Source: Kutzneria sp. CA-103260
GTDB lineage: Bacteria > Actinomycetota > Actinomycetes > Mycobacteriales > Pseudonocardiaceae
Direction of reading: 5' to 3'
Assembly (NCBI RefSeq): GCF_018263855.1
Contig: NZ_CP073318.1
Coordinates: 1,612,001 to 1,676,000, forward strand
Length of the DNA stretch: 64,000 nt
The notes beneath the pieces were generated by a model. That model made no database searches. It worked only from the letters and a program-made list of their open reading frames with translations, and was not told the origin of the DNA. Every line of letters starts with the position of its first letter. Position 1 is the first letter of the stretch. The translations under genes and the position numbers were made by a program. Positions 25,040 to 34,006 of the stretch are shown piece after piece.

Positions 25040-26857
25040 ATGAGTCGCAGGGTGTTCTGTGCTGCCCTCACACTGGCGGCGGGACTGTTAGGCGTAGTCG
25101 CGGTCGCCCCGTCGGCCCAAGCGGCGGCGTGCGGGGACCAAGTGATCGGCAACGGCGGATTCGAGACCGGGAGCGCGCCGTGGACCGGGTCGACGGCGGC
25201 GATCATCGCCGGCACCACGGCCCAACCCGCGCACGGCGGGACCCAACTGGCCCGGCTGGACGGCACCGGCAGCACGCACACCGACACCCTGTCCCAGTCG
25301 ATCACGCTGCCGGCGGCGTGTTCGTCGGCGACGCTGACGTTCTGGTCGCACATCGACACCAAGGAGACCACCACCAGCACCAAGTACGACACGCTGGCGG
25401 TGCAGATCGGGTCGGACACCTTGGCCAGTTACTCCAACCTGGACAAGAACACCGGCTACGTGCAGCGCAGCTTCGACGTGTCGCGCTACCTCGGGCAGAC
25501 GATGACGCTGACCCTGACCGGGCGTGAGGACTCCAGCCTGGCCACCAACTTCGTGCTCGACGACTTCGTGCTGAGCACCGGCACCGGCGCGCCGCCGACC
25601 ACCGACGCGACCCGGACGCCGATCAACCCGGCGTATACGGCGAGCCTGACGTCCAACGCCGCCGGCGACACGTGGACCGGGCACCAGAGCGTGACCTTCA
25701 CCAACGGCTCGCCGACCGCGCTGCCCGAGGTGTACCTGCGGCTGTGGGACAACTACCACGGCTCCTGCCCGACCACGCCGATCACCGTCACCAACCTCAC
25801 CGGCGGCACCGCTTCGGAGCTGACCGTCGGCTGCACCGCGATGAAGGTGACGCTGCCGTCGCCGCTGGCCCAGAACCAGTCGGCCACCATCGGCTTCGAC
25901 CTGAGCATCGCGGTGCCCAGCGGGGCCGACCGGTTCGGCCACGACGGCGCGTACAACATGATCGGCAACGCGCTGCCGGTGCTGGCGGTGCGGGACGGGT
26001 CCGGCTGGCACCTCGATCCGTACACCAACAACGGCGAGTCGTTCTACACGGTGATCGGCGACTTCGACGTGACGCTGACGCACCCGTCGAGCCTGCTCAC
26101 CCCGGCCACCGGGACGTCCACCGAGACCACCAGCGGCAGCACCACGACCACGCACGCGGTGGCCACGAAGGTGCGGGACTTCGCTTGGGGCGCCGGGCCT
26201 TTCGCCAAGATCAGCACCACCTCGGGCAAAGGCGTGCGGGTCAACGTGTACTCGGTCAGCGGGATCTCCAGCAGCAGCGCCAACTCCATGCTGACGCTGG
26301 CCGCCGACGCGGTCGACGTGCACGCGGGCCGCTTCGGCGACTACCCGTACGGTGAGCTGGACGTGGTGCTGGACAACAACTTCTGGTTCGGCGGCATGGA
26401 GTATCCGGGCTTCGTGATGGACCTGGTGTCGAATGTGGCGCTGCCGCACGAGATCGCGCACCAGTGGTGGTACGGCATCGTCGGCGACGACGAGTACAAC
26501 ACCCCTTGGCTGGACGAGGGATTCACCGACTACGCCACCGATCTGTACCGCGGCGTCACCGGTTCCGGTTGCGGCATCACGTGGCAGTCCAGCGCCGAGA
26601 AGCTGACCAACTCGATGGCGTACTGGGACGCGCACTCGTCGCGGTACTCCACCGTGGTCTACAACTACGGCAAGTGCACGCTGCACGACCTGCGGCGGCT
26701 GATCGGCGACACGGCGATGACCACCCTGCTCAAGTCGTACGCCCAGGCGCACTGGTACGGGGTGTCCACCGTGGCCGAGTTCAAGGCCGCGGCGCAGGCG
26801 GCGGCCGGGTCCACGGACCTGACCTCGTTCTGGGCCTCGCACCGCGTGGAGGGCTGA
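25040..26857 (+). CDS. Secreted M1-family zinc metallopeptidase
   Basis: A 605-residue exported peptidase. A signal peptide (about 1-29, SAQA) precedes a carbohydrate-binding-like beta domain (NGGFETGSAPWTG to about 190), then an M1 N-terminal beta domain and a gluzincin catalytic domain with GGMEYPG (substrate N-terminus motif) and HEIAHQWW (zinc His470, Glu471, His474) plus Glu493 in WLDEGFTDY, matching HEXXH-x18-E. The ATG at 25040 has AAGGG just upstream; two earlier in-frame ATGs (25004, 25025) are less likely. The C-terminal helical ERAP-like domain of long M1 enzymes is absent, as in short actinobacterial secreted forms. A strong bidirectional terminator follows. Confidence 0.93.
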   Translation: MSRRVFCAALTLAAGLLGVVAVAPSAQAAACGDQVIGNGGFETGSAPWTGSTAAIIAGTTAQPAHGGTQLARLDGTGSTHTDTLSQSITLPAACSSATLTFWSHIDTKETTTSTKYDTLAVQIGSDTLASYSNLDKNTGYVQRSFDVSRYLGQTMTLTLTGREDSSLATNFVLDDFVLSTGTGAPPTTDATRTPINPAYTASLTSNAAGDTWTGHQSVTFTNGSPTALPEVYLRLWDNYHGSCPTTPITVTNLTGGTASELTVGCTAMKVTLPSPLAQNQSATIGFDLSIAVPSGADRFGHDGAYNMIGNALPVLAVRDGSGWHLDPYTNNGESFYTVIGDFDVTLTHPSSLLTPATGTSTETTSGSTTTTHAVATKVRDFAWGAGPFAKISTTSGKGVRVNVYSVSGISSSSANSMLTLAADAVDVHAGRFGDYPYGELDVVLDNNFWFGGMEYPGFVMDLVSNVALPHEIAHQWWYGIVGDDEYNTPWLDEGFTDYATDLYRGVTGSGCGITWQSSAEKLTNSMAYWDAHSSRYSTVVYNYGKCTLHDLRRLIGDTAMTTLLKSYAQAHWYGVSTVAEFKAAAQAAAGSTDLTSFWASHRVEG

Positions 26858-26861
26858 GGCT

Positions 26862-26899
26862 TGTCGGCTCCCGGGCTGGTCAAGGCCCGGGAGCCGACA
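26862..26899. terminator. Strong bidirectional terminator
   Basis: A perfect 15-bp GC-rich stem (26862-26876 with 26885-26899) around an 8-nt loop lies in the 44-nt gap between two convergent genes and serves both. Confidence 0.9.
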
Positions 26900-26901
26900 C
26901 C

Positions 26902-27807
26902 TCACTGGCAGATGTCCTTCAGCCGCCTCGCGATGTCGACCTGGGTCCGCAGGTTTTCGGCCCCGGGCGCGTAGTTGAGGTCGAAGAAGACCTCCTCGAT
27001 GCCGGCCGCCGCCATCCGGTCGATGTCCTTGGCGATCTGGTCCCAGCTGCCGTTGGCGATGTGCCGCCCCTGCTCCGGAAGTTCCGAGTCGGTCGGCTGG
27101 ACGTGGGCGCGGACCAACGTGGGTAGGTTCCCGCTCACGCGGGCCGCCCGGGCCAGACCGATCATCTCGATGAGACGGTCGACGTCAACGGCGGCGGGGG
27201 TGAAACCGTCGGCGATGCGGCCCACCCGGTCCAGCGCCTTCGGACTGAAACCGCCCATCACGATCGGCAGCGGGTTCTGCACCGGCTTCGGGCCGATGAT
27301 CGACGCCGGGATGGTGTGGTAGTCGCCGGCGAATTCGACCGGGTCGGGGCCCCACACCGCGCGCAGCGCCCGAACCGACTCCTCGGCCACCTTGCCGCGT
27401 TCGTGAAACGACGCCCCGGCGGCTTCGAATTCGTCTTCCGACCAACCGAGTCCGATCCCCACCGTCAGCCGGCCGTGGGACAGTTGGTCCAGGGTCGCCA
27501 ACCGCCGTCCCAGTACCACGGGGTTGTAGAAGGGCAGGTTGAGCACGCTGACCCCGAGCCGGACCCGGTCGGTGATCGCGGCCACGTAGGCCAGCACCGT
27601 GAGGTGCTCGAAGACCCGTTTGGCCGCCGGACTCAGCCGGCCGTCGGCGTTGGCCGGATAGGGCGTTCTCGGATTGACGGGGTAGAGCAGTCGGTCGCCG
27701 GTCCACAGGGAATCCCAGCCGTTGCGCTCGGCGTACAGGGCGAAGTCCCGGATGTTCTCGGTGGTCGCTTGTTCTCCCAGGTGCGGGAGCGCCAGTCCGA
27801 ATTTCAT
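26902..27807 (-). CDS. F420-dependent LLM-class oxidoreductase
   Basis: A 301-residue luciferase-like monooxygenase/reductase with a TIM-barrel. Family signatures are FGLALPHLGEQATTENIRDF, AERNGWDSLWTGDRL, VRLGVSVLNLPFYNPVVLGR and LDQLSHGRLTVGIGLGWSED. The domain typically uses F420 (or FMN) to reduce or hydroxylate small molecules. Its ATG overlaps the stop of the upstream F420-reductase-like gene (ATGA), so reduced cofactor and user are made together. The substrate is unknown. Confidence 0.92.
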   Translation of the reverse strand: MKFGLALPHLGEQATTENIRDFALYAERNGWDSLWTGDRLLYPVNPRTPYPANADGRLSPAAKRVFEHLTVLAYVAAITDRVRLGVSVLNLPFYNPVVLGRRLATLDQLSHGRLTVGIGLGWSEDEFEAAGASFHERGKVAEESVRALRAVWGPDPVEFAGDYHTIPASIIGPKPVQNPLPIVMGGFSPKALDRVGRIADGFTPAAVDVDRLIEMIGLARAARVSGNLPTLVRAHVQPTDSELPEQGRHIANGSWDQIAKDIDRMAAAGIEEVFFDLNYAPGAENLRTQVDIARRLKDICQ

Positions 27808-28412
27808 GATTCCACGCCGAGGGAGAAGTCGTAGTGCCCCACGCCGTGGCTTCCCAGGCCCATCATTAGCAGGCCGGTCTGCTCCAGTGGGCCCGCCATC
27901 GCCAGGGGACCGGCGTCCAGCGGGCGCAGCCCGAGGCTCTCGACAAACGCCGACACGCTCGCCTTGGCCTGGGTGTCGTCACCGGCGATGAACACGTCCA
28001 GCGGGCGGCCCGTGGCCAGGACGGTGGCGAAGACGGTGTTGAACGCCTTGACGACGTGTGCGCTCGCGGGGGCGGCCCCGGCGACCTCCCGCGCGGCGGA
28101 GGCGGTGAGCAGTTCGGTGAAGGATGGGGCGAAGGGATTGGCGATGTCGACGATCACCTTGCCGGCCAACGATTCCCCGTACTGGTGGACGACCGGCGCC
28201 GCGCTGGCGTACGGCACGGCGAGGACGACGATGTCGCCGGCCGGGACGGCGCCGAACGTCCCCGTCGTGGCGCCGCCGCCGAGTGTGCGGGCCAGTTCCG
28301 CGGCTTTGGCCGGGTCGCGGCCGATGATCTGGACGGCGTTGCCGCCCTTGAGGGCGCGGATGGCGATGGCGCGGGCCATCCCGCCGAGACCGATGACGCT
28401 GATGCTGCTCAT
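27804..28412 (-). CDS. NADPH-dependent F420 reductase-like protein
   Basis: A 202-residue Rossmann-fold protein (ISVIGLGGMARAIAIRALKG at the N-terminus, VVLAVPYASAAPVV, IVDIANPF, VVKAFNTVFA, VFIAGDDTQAKASV). These are the motifs of the NADPH:F420 oxidoreductase (Fno/NpdG) family, which recycles F420H2. It is the first gene of a two-gene operon with an F420-type LLM enzyme and is divergent from a LysR regulator. A second member of the same family occurs at 60422-61102. Confidence 0.88.
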   Translation of the reverse strand: MSSISVIGLGGMARAIAIRALKGGNAVQIIGRDPAKAAELARTLGGGATTGTFGAVPAGDIVVLAVPYASAAPVVHQYGESLAGKVIVDIANPFAPSFTELLTASAAREVAGAAPASAHVVKAFNTVFATVLATGRPLDVFIAGDDTQAKASVSAFVESLGLRPLDAGPLAMAGPLEQTGLLMMGLGSHGVGHYDFSLGVES

Positions 28413-28456
28413 GACCGGTCCAACGGCCGGTGAGAAGCGGCTCTTCCCGTCTCACA

Positions 28457-28480
28457 ATCGATAGAAGTACGAGTTACGAT
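28457..28480. promoter_or_regulatory. Imperfect dyad in LysR divergent promoter
   Basis: ATCGATAG-AAGTACGA-GTTACGAT is an interrupted dyad with outer ATCG/CGAT arms in the 79-nt gap between the F420 operon and the LysR gene, where LysR proteins normally bind. The match to the T-N11-A consensus is only approximate. Confidence 0.4.
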
Positions 28481-28491
28481 AAGTTTTGTTC

Positions 28492-29403
28492 ATGCCAAGT
28501 CTGCGAGCACTGGAGTGCCTGCTGGCCGCCGCCGAGCTGAGGTCGGTGACCCGCGCGGCACGGCGCCTGCATCTTTCACAGCCCGCGATCTCGCACCAGC
28601 TGGCCGCTCTCGAACGGGAGGCGGGAACCGCACTGTTGATCCGCGAGCGCCGCGGTGTCCGGCTGACCGCCGCTGGGCGGGCGGCGCTGCCCGAAGCGCG
28701 CCGGGCCGTGGCCGCGGCCGACGACGCCATGCGGATTGCCCGCGCGGTCGGGCAGGGCGTCGGCGGCGTCGTCCGGGTGGTGTGCGCGCAGAGCCTCACG
28801 GTGGCACTGCTGGCACCCGTGCTGACCCAGTGGAACCTTGAGCGCCCCGGGGTCACGATCGCTCTGCGCGAGAGCACGGACCCGGAGGCGGCCTTCGCCA
28901 TGCTGGAGTCCGGTGAGGCCGACCTCCTGCTGTTCCCTGATCTCGGCGACGCGGGGTTCGAGACGACCGCCGTCGCCGAGGAGGAGGTCGTCGTGGCCCT
29001 CCCCGCGCGGCACCCGCTCGCCGCCCAGCCGGCCATTCGGCCCCGGGAGCTCGAAGGGCAGCCGTTCGTGCGCTTCACGCCCGAGAACAGGCTCGGCGCG
29101 TGGATCGAGAGCCACCTTGACGAGGTCGACCTGAGGCCGTCGGTCGTGGCGCGCACCGCCGTGACGACCCACGCGCCCCAGTTGGCGGCGGCCGGACTTG
29201 GCCTGACCGTGGTTCCGGTCAGCGCCGTCGCCGCCGGCTTCTCGGGGGCGGTGCGGCCATTCGAACCCCGGTGGACACGACGCCTGGTCGCTATGACCAC
29301 GGGCCCGCGCGACCCGCTTGTCACCCAGCTGGTCAGTGATCTTCGCAGCACCGGGCTGCGGGTGCCGGGCGACATCGCCGACCAGTTGGACCGCGGCGCC
29401 TGA
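28492..29403 (+). CDS. LysR-family transcriptional regulator
   Basis: A 303-residue regulator with the LysR helix-turn-helix at residues 1-60 (SLRALECLLAAAELRSVTRA, HLSQPAISHQLAALEREAG) and a LysR substrate-binding domain beyond residue 85 (GVVRVVCAQSLTVALLAPVL, MLESGEADLLLFPDL, VVVALPARHPLA). It is divergent from the F420 reductase/LLM operon, the usual target arrangement. The ATG at 28492 was preferred over a TTG two codons earlier. Its stop touches the stop of the convergent protease gene with no gap. Confidence 0.92.
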   Translation: MPSLRALECLLAAAELRSVTRAARRLHLSQPAISHQLAALEREAGTALLIRERRGVRLTAAGRAALPEARRAVAAADDAMRIARAVGQGVGGVVRVVCAQSLTVALLAPVLTQWNLERPGVTIALRESTDPEAAFAMLESGEADLLLFPDLGDAGFETTAVAEEEVVVALPARHPLAAQPAIRPRELEGQPFVRFTPENRLGAWIESHLDEVDLRPSVVARTAVTTHAPQLAAAGLGLTVVPVSAVAAGFSGAVRPFEPRWTRRLVAMTTGPRDPLVTQLVSDLRSTGLRVPGDIADQLDRGA

Positions 29404-30261
29404 CTAGCCGTTCATCTGCTGGTGGATCCAGGGCGACACCGCGTCGATCCGGGCGATGACCTCCAGGCCGGGAGACGGGCAGGCCGGGCCGTTGTCCACG
29501 ATCGCCACCAGAGTGCCGGTCCGGTCGTCGGCGGAGGTGAAGAACGGGCCGCCCGAGTCGTCCGGGCACGGGCTGTTGTCCACGGTGCGCGGGACCGACG
29601 GGGCCGCGTCGAGGGTCACGGCGTTGATGTGGGCGACCGTGAACTGGCCTCGCTTGAGGTGGTCGGACGGAGTGCCGCCGGCGGCGGAGTGCGACCCCCA
29701 GCCGGCGAACTGGAGCGGCTCGCCGATCGTCGGCGGCCGGTCGGCGAGCGCGATCGGCGTGATGTCGGTGATCGGCGCGTCCAGCCGGACCACCGCCAGG
29801 TCGTTCACCGGGGATTGGCGCACGTCCATGACCTGCGCCGATTCGCCGCCGGGGTCGCTGTCCTTCAGCTTTCCGACCGTCACCGTCATGTGATAGCGCG
29901 GCGCCCCGCTGACTCTCGTGCCATTTACATCGTGAAAGCAATGCCCCGCCGTCACGACCCATAACGGCGCCACCAGCGAACCGCTGCAGGCTCCGCTGCG
30001 TAAACCGCCGGCCGGGGTGGGAATGTCGGGTGATGTGAGCTTTGCGTTGAACGGCAGGATCGGCGCAGGCCGCGGGGTTGTCGTCGTCGGCGTCGTCACC
30101 TGGGGACGTTCGGCGCTACCGGCGGTGAGCACGGTGTTACGGGCTGGTTGTTGGTGTGCGGGGTGTGATTGCGTCGTCACGGTATAGGCAGAGGCCGCGC
30201 CGGCCCCCAGGACCGCCGCGACCGCGATCGCTCCCAGCCGGGGTCTGCTAGAGGACGTCAC
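29404..30261 (-). CDS. Secreted trypsin-like serine protease (S1)
   Basis: A protein of about 285 residues with an uncleaved or signal-type hydrophobic N-terminus (about 8-26), a Thr/Pro-rich linker (residues 35-70) and a chymotrypsin-fold catalytic domain. The triad is visible: His in VTAGHCF, Asp in NDLAVVRL and Ser in CPDDSGGPFF. Four Cys can form the usual disulfides (CSGSL/GHC and CPDD/PACP). The Asp four to six residues before the Ser (PDDSGG) is consistent with trypsin-like P1 preference. Start codon is uncertain: GTG 30261, or TTG 30270 adding three residues. Confidence 0.9.
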   Translation of the reverse strand: MTSSSRPRLGAIAVAAVLGAGAASAYTVTTQSHPAHQQPARNTVLTAGSAERPQVTTPTTTTPRPAPILPFNAKLTSPDIPTPAGGLRSGACSGSLVAPLWVVTAGHCFHDVNGTRVSGAPRYHMTVTVGKLKDSDPGGESAQVMDVRQSPVNDLAVVRLDAPITDITPIALADRPPTIGEPLQFAGWGSHSAAGGTPSDHLKRGQFTVAHINAVTLDAAPSVPRTVDNSPCPDDSGGPFFTSADDRTGTLVAIVDNGPACPSPGLEVIARIDAVSPWIHQQMNG

Positions 30262-30397
30262 GTATATCAATTACGGGCGGCGAGCCGGAAAGGTTCCTTG
30301 ATTCGCCGGAATGGGTGCTGGCTCACGGACGAATGTTCCCGAACGGACAGGGTTCGCTCGATCGGTGGACGCGCGGCCCAGGAGGCATGATAAGCGG

Positions 30398-30745
30398 GTG
30401 ACCAGCTTCAGCAGTCCGAACGTGGTCGTCGAGCGGCCGGCCGACGACATCGTGGTGGTCCGGGCGTCGGGGGAGGTCGACATGATCACCGCGCCCGCGC
30501 TGGAGAGTCGGGTGGTGACGCTGGTGGGGGAGAAGCCGCGGCTGCTGGTGATCGACCTGACCGAGGTGCGGTTCTTCTCCTCGGCCGGGCTGGCGGTGCT
30601 GGCGCTGGCCCACCGCGAGGCCGATGAGGGCACCCAGTTGCGGGTCGTGGCCAACGACGCGGCGGTGCTGCGCCCGCTGGAGCTGACCGGCCTGACCGAA
30701 GACCTCTCCATCCTGCCGAGCCTGACCGCCGCGATCGCCGGGTGA
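30398..30745 (+). CDS. STAS-domain anti-sigma factor antagonist
   Basis: A 115-residue SpoIIAA/RsbV-like protein. The STAS core reads VRASGEVDMITAPALES and LLVIDLTEVRFFSSAGLAVL, with the Ser-Ser pair where the regulatory serine is phosphorylated. GGAGG lies 12 nt before the GTG. Its stop overlaps the GTG of the next gene (GTGA), so it is made with a kinase-like/phosphatase protein, forming a partner-switching module that controls an alternative sigma factor encoded elsewhere. Confidence 0.92.
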   Translation: MTSFSSPNVVVERPADDIVVVRASGEVDMITAPALESRVVTLVGEKPRLLVIDLTEVRFFSSAGLAVLALAHREADEGTQLRVVANDAAVLRPLELTGLTEDLSILPSLTAAIAG

Positions 30746-32304
30746 GCGGCGTGGATCCGCTGAGATGGCGTGGACTGGCCAAGGCCGAACAGCTCACCGG
30801 CATCCGCCGGTCGGTCGATGAGTGGTGCGAGCGGGCCGGGCTGCCGGTCGATCTGACGCAGATGGTGTCGCTGGCGGTGTACGAGGCGATGGCGAACGTC
30901 GTGGAGCACGCCTACCGCGATGGCGGTCCCGGGCCGCTGGACCTGGAGCTGCGGTACGAGGCTGGGGCCGTGGCGGCGATCGTCGGCGACGAGGGTCATT
31001 GGCATGTGACCACGCCGGCCGAGCAGTTGCACCGCGGCCGGGGGCTGGCGCTGATCGAGCGGCTGGCCGAGCATGTGACGGTCATGCCGTCGCCCAGCGG
31101 CACCACGGTGCGGATGCGCTGGCCGACCGGGCAGTCGGCCCGGCTGCGGTTCCTGGAGGCGATGACCGACGCCGCGCTGGCCCGGCTGGACGCCGACGAC
31201 GTGCTCGGGGCGCTGCTGACCCGGGTGTATGACCAGCTGTCGGTGGACACGGCGAGCGTGCTGCTCTACGACCGTGCCGGCGATCATCTCGTCGCCGCCG
31301 TCGCGGTCGGCCTGGAGCGGGAGATCGTCCGCTCGGTGCGGATACCGCTGAGCGAGGGGCTGGTCGGCCGGGTGGTCGCCGAGCGGGTGGCGATGACGAG
31401 CAACCGGGTCGACGTGCCGTCGTTGCTGGAGAACGGGATCCGTGTCCTGGCCGCCGCGCCCATGATCGCCGACGGCGTACTGGTCGGCGTGCTGAGGGTC
31501 GGTGACGAGGACCGTGTGTTCACCGACGACGACCTGGGTCTGCTTCAGGTCGCTGCTGACCGGTTGGCGCTGGCTGTGCAGGCGCATGCGTCTGATGCGG
31601 AGAGCGCTGCGACGACTGCGTTGCAGCGCAGCCTGTTGCCCAGTCGTCTGCCGGCGGTTGCCGGTCTTGATTTCGCGGGTCGTTATGCCCCGGGTGCGGA
31701 GTTGGGGGTCGGTGGTGACTGGTATGACGTGTTTTCGTTGTCGGATGGTCGGATTGGCATTGTCATCGGTGACGTGGCCGGGCATGGTTTTCCTGCTGCG
31801 GTGGTGATGGGTCGGCTGCGGAGTGCTCTTCGGGCGTATGCGTTGGACAACGATGCTCCGGAGGTGGTGCTGGACAAGTTGGACCGCAAGGCCAGTCATT
31901 TTGAGGCTGGTGTGATGGCCACGGTGGCGTATGCCGTGGTTGAGCCGGCTGCTGGTCGGTTGACGTTGTGCCTGGCCGGGCATCTGCGTCCGGTGCTGGC
32001 TGTGCCCGGTTGTCGGGGCGAGTTCGTGGACGTCCCTGTTGATCCGCCCATCGGCTTCGCCCTGCGGGGTCGGCCCCGCCGTGGCCGGGTCGTCGACATT
32101 CCGCCCGGCGCCACGGTGTGCTTCTACACCGATGGACTGGTGGAGCGTCGGGATCGTCCCATCGATGTCGGCCTGTCCGAGCTGTTGGACGCCGTCGCCG
32201 CCGTGCCGTCGGAGACGGTGTGCGCCGAGCTCATGGCGGAGTTCGTCGCGGGCCAGCCCACCACGGATGATGTGGCGCTGCTCGTGATGCACCGCACCGA
32301 ATAG
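30742..32304 (+). CDS. HATPase-GAF-PP2C (RsbW/SpoIIE-like) sigma-factor regulator
   Basis: A 520-residue cytosolic protein with three parts: an anti-sigma-kinase-like HATPase (residues 10-130; AVYEAMANVVEHAYRDGG, RGRGLALIERLAEHVTV), a GAF sensor domain (about 140-285) and a PP2C/SpoIIE phosphatase (about 295-520; GRYAPGAELGVGGDWYDVF, GDVAGHGFPAAVVMG, CFYTDGLVERRD, TDDVALLVM) with the metal-binding Asp residues. Kinase-like and phosphatase domains in one chain next to a STAS antagonist is typical of actinobacterial partner switching. The phosphatase half (31600-32000) uses noticeably more T-ending codons than its surroundings. Confidence 0.93.
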   Translation: MSGVDPLRWRGLAKAEQLTGIRRSVDEWCERAGLPVDLTQMVSLAVYEAMANVVEHAYRDGGPGPLDLELRYEAGAVAAIVGDEGHWHVTTPAEQLHRGRGLALIERLAEHVTVMPSPSGTTVRMRWPTGQSARLRFLEAMTDAALARLDADDVLGALLTRVYDQLSVDTASVLLYDRAGDHLVAAVAVGLEREIVRSVRIPLSEGLVGRVVAERVAMTSNRVDVPSLLENGIRVLAAAPMIADGVLVGVLRVGDEDRVFTDDDLGLLQVAADRLALAVQAHASDAESAATTALQRSLLPSRLPAVAGLDFAGRYAPGAELGVGGDWYDVFSLSDGRIGIVIGDVAGHGFPAAVVMGRLRSALRAYALDNDAPEVVLDKLDRKASHFEAGVMATVAYAVVEPAAGRLTLCLAGHLRPVLAVPGCRGEFVDVPVDPPIGFALRGRPRRGRVVDIPPGATVCFYTDGLVERRDRPIDVGLSELLDAVAAVPSETVCAELMAEFVAGQPTTDDVALLVMHRTE

Positions 32305-32320
32305 CTGCGATAGTGATCGC

Positions 32321-32764
32321 ATGACGAGTTGGCAGGACGTCGACCGGTCGGCTCCGGAGTTCGCCGGCCGGGTGCGGGCGCTGTTCGACGCGCACAGGCA
32401 CAAGACCATCGCCACCCTGCGGGCCGACGGCTCGCCGCGGATCTCCGGCATCGAGGCCGTGTTTGAGGACGGGGAGCTGGTCTTCGGCTCGATGCCTCGG
32501 GCCCGCAAGGGCGCGGACCTGCGCCGTGATCCCCGGTTCGCGCTGCACAGCGCCACCGTCGATCCAGTCGAAGGCGCCGAGAAGGACTGGCCCGGCGAAG
32601 CCAAGATCGCCGGCCGGGCCGTGCTCACCGAGGGCAAGGACAGCGACCGCTTTGTCGTCGACGTCACCGAGGTCGTGCACACCCACCTCAACGAGGCCGC
32701 CACGCTCCTCGTCGTCGAATGGTGGACGCCCACCGCCGGCCTGCGTCGCGTCGAACGCGAGTGA
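32321..32764 (+). CDS. Pyridoxamine-5'-phosphate oxidase-family protein (FMN/F420 split barrel)
   Basis: A 147-residue split-barrel protein. RALFDAHRHKTIATLRADGS, GIEAVFEDGELVFGSMPRAR and KGADLRRDPRFALHS follow the PNPOx-like family, which binds FMN or F420 in actinomycetes. No gene-specific substrate can be named. It is 16 nt after the PP2C protein gene on the same strand and may be co-transcribed. Confidence 0.85.
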   Translation: MTSWQDVDRSAPEFAGRVRALFDAHRHKTIATLRADGSPRISGIEAVFEDGELVFGSMPRARKGADLRRDPRFALHSATVDPVEGAEKDWPGEAKIAGRAVLTEGKDSDRFVVDVTEVVHTHLNEAATLLVVEWWTPTAGLRRVERE

Positions 32765-32840
32765 CACCACTTCGGCAGGCCTTGGTGCCTCGAACCGCGT
32801 GACCTGAGGAGTCGATGCTGGGATGACGGCAGGGGGACCG

Positions 32841-33779
32841 ATGCCCACACAGGATGACGTGCTCGGGTACTTCAACACGCTGTCGAACTGGGGACGGTGG
32901 GGCGACGACGACGAGCTCGGCACTCTGAACCACATCACCGACGACGTCCGGCTGGCGGCGGCGCGGGCCGTGCGCCACGGCAGGAGCGTGTCGTGCGCAT
33001 GGGAGGTTGCCGTACCGGAAGACATGGAGCGGTCGACGACGACGTGCCCGTGCGCCGCCGACATGCCAGGTGCCGAGAACATGCCGCTGCCCGGATTCCG
33101 CAACGACCGGCGCTGGGGCTATTCGTCCGAGCGGCTCGGCATCACGTTCCACGGCAACACCCTCACCCACATCGACTCGCCGTGCCACATCTTCTGGGAC
33201 GGCACGATGTACAACGGGCGGTCGCACTCGTTGGTCGACGCCGCAACGGGATCGGCGTGGGCGGCCGTCACGGCGGCGGCGAACGGGATCATCACGCGTG
33301 GTGTCCTGCTGGACATCGCGAGGGTTCGCGATGTGCCGTGGTTGGAACCGGGGCAGGGTGTGTTTCCCGACGATCTCGAGGAGGCCGAGCGTCGCCAGGG
33401 TGTGCGGGTGCGACCCGGCGACGCGGTACTCCTGCGGACCGGCTATGGCCGCGTCCGGCACGAGGCCGGTGCGGCCAGCGGTTTCACGCAGGCCGGCTGG
33501 CACGCGTCCTGCCTGCCGTGGCTGCGTGAACGGGAGGTCGCGCTGATCGGCGCTGACACGCCCCAGGACGTTCAGCCGTCGGGGTACGACGACGTGTTGA
33601 TGCCGGTTCACGCCGTGGGCCTCGTTGCGATGGGTCTGTGGCTGCTCGACAACTGCGACCTCGAGGTGTGCGCGACGACGGCTGCCGAGCTCGGCCAGTG
33701 GGACTTCCACCTGGCAGTCGCGCCGGTCCGCTTCGCCGGCACGTCCGGCAGCCCGGTCAACCCGATCGCCACATTCTGA
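32841..33779 (+). CDS. Cyclase-family (kynurenine formamidase-like) metal hydrolase
   Basis: A protein of about 312 residues of the cyclase superfamily (PF04199). The metal motif is HGNTLTHIDSPCHIFWDG, a variant of HxGTHxDxPxH, and later VLLRTGYGR and ALIGADTPQDVQPSGYDD are family-typical. Members open amide or lactone bonds such as N-formylkynurenine or polyketide-derived rings. The ATG at 32841 has AGGGGG 5 nt upstream; an in-frame ATG at 32823 adds six residues. No pathway partner is adjacent. Confidence 0.88.
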   Translation: MPTQDDVLGYFNTLSNWGRWGDDDELGTLNHITDDVRLAAARAVRHGRSVSCAWEVAVPEDMERSTTTCPCAADMPGAENMPLPGFRNDRRWGYSSERLGITFHGNTLTHIDSPCHIFWDGTMYNGRSHSLVDAATGSAWAAVTAAANGIITRGVLLDIARVRDVPWLEPGQGVFPDDLEEAERRQGVRVRPGDAVLLRTGYGRVRHEAGAASGFTQAGWHASCLPWLREREVALIGADTPQDVQPSGYDDVLMPVHAVGLVAMGLWLLDNCDLEVCATTAAELGQWDFHLAVAPVRFAGTSGSPVNPIATF

Positions 33780-33865
33780 CCGCGGGAGTCGCGCCCGACA
33801 GCGTCGGCACCCTGCACCGTCTGGGAGTCGATCAGCCCTGCGTCGATCCTTCTCAAAACACGCTC

Positions 33866-33983
33866 TCAGAACGGCGGTTCTTCCACCGGTTCCGGCTTGG
33901 TGGTGTAGGTCTGCCCCGCCGCGTCTCGACGGTAGCGGTGCCGTCCTGCGCGATGCTGACCTTCGCCTTGGTCGCGTGTTTGT
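33866..33983 (-). pseudogene. 3' fragment of a DUF222/HNH endonuclease gene
   Basis: This stretch closely matches the last ~118 nt of the HNH gene at 20597-21697, including the identical terminus encoding PEPVEEPPF and stop. A single base is missing in the codons for TRWGQ, shifting the frame, and homology ends abruptly near 33983, so it is a broken remnant. The rest of the 33780-34006 gap holds no gene. Confidence 0.85.
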
Positions 33984-34006
33984 TGCACAAGGGAAATCTC
34001 AGGTTC

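Noticed and set aside
30271-32850. An 859-codon minus-strand frame opposite the STAS/PP2C genes
   Set aside because: Low-complexity His/Gln/Arg shadow of a recognised HATPase-GAF-PP2C protein.
33866-33983. Possible functional HNH gene
   Set aside because: Only the last ~118 nt remain and one base is missing, so it is a remnant.
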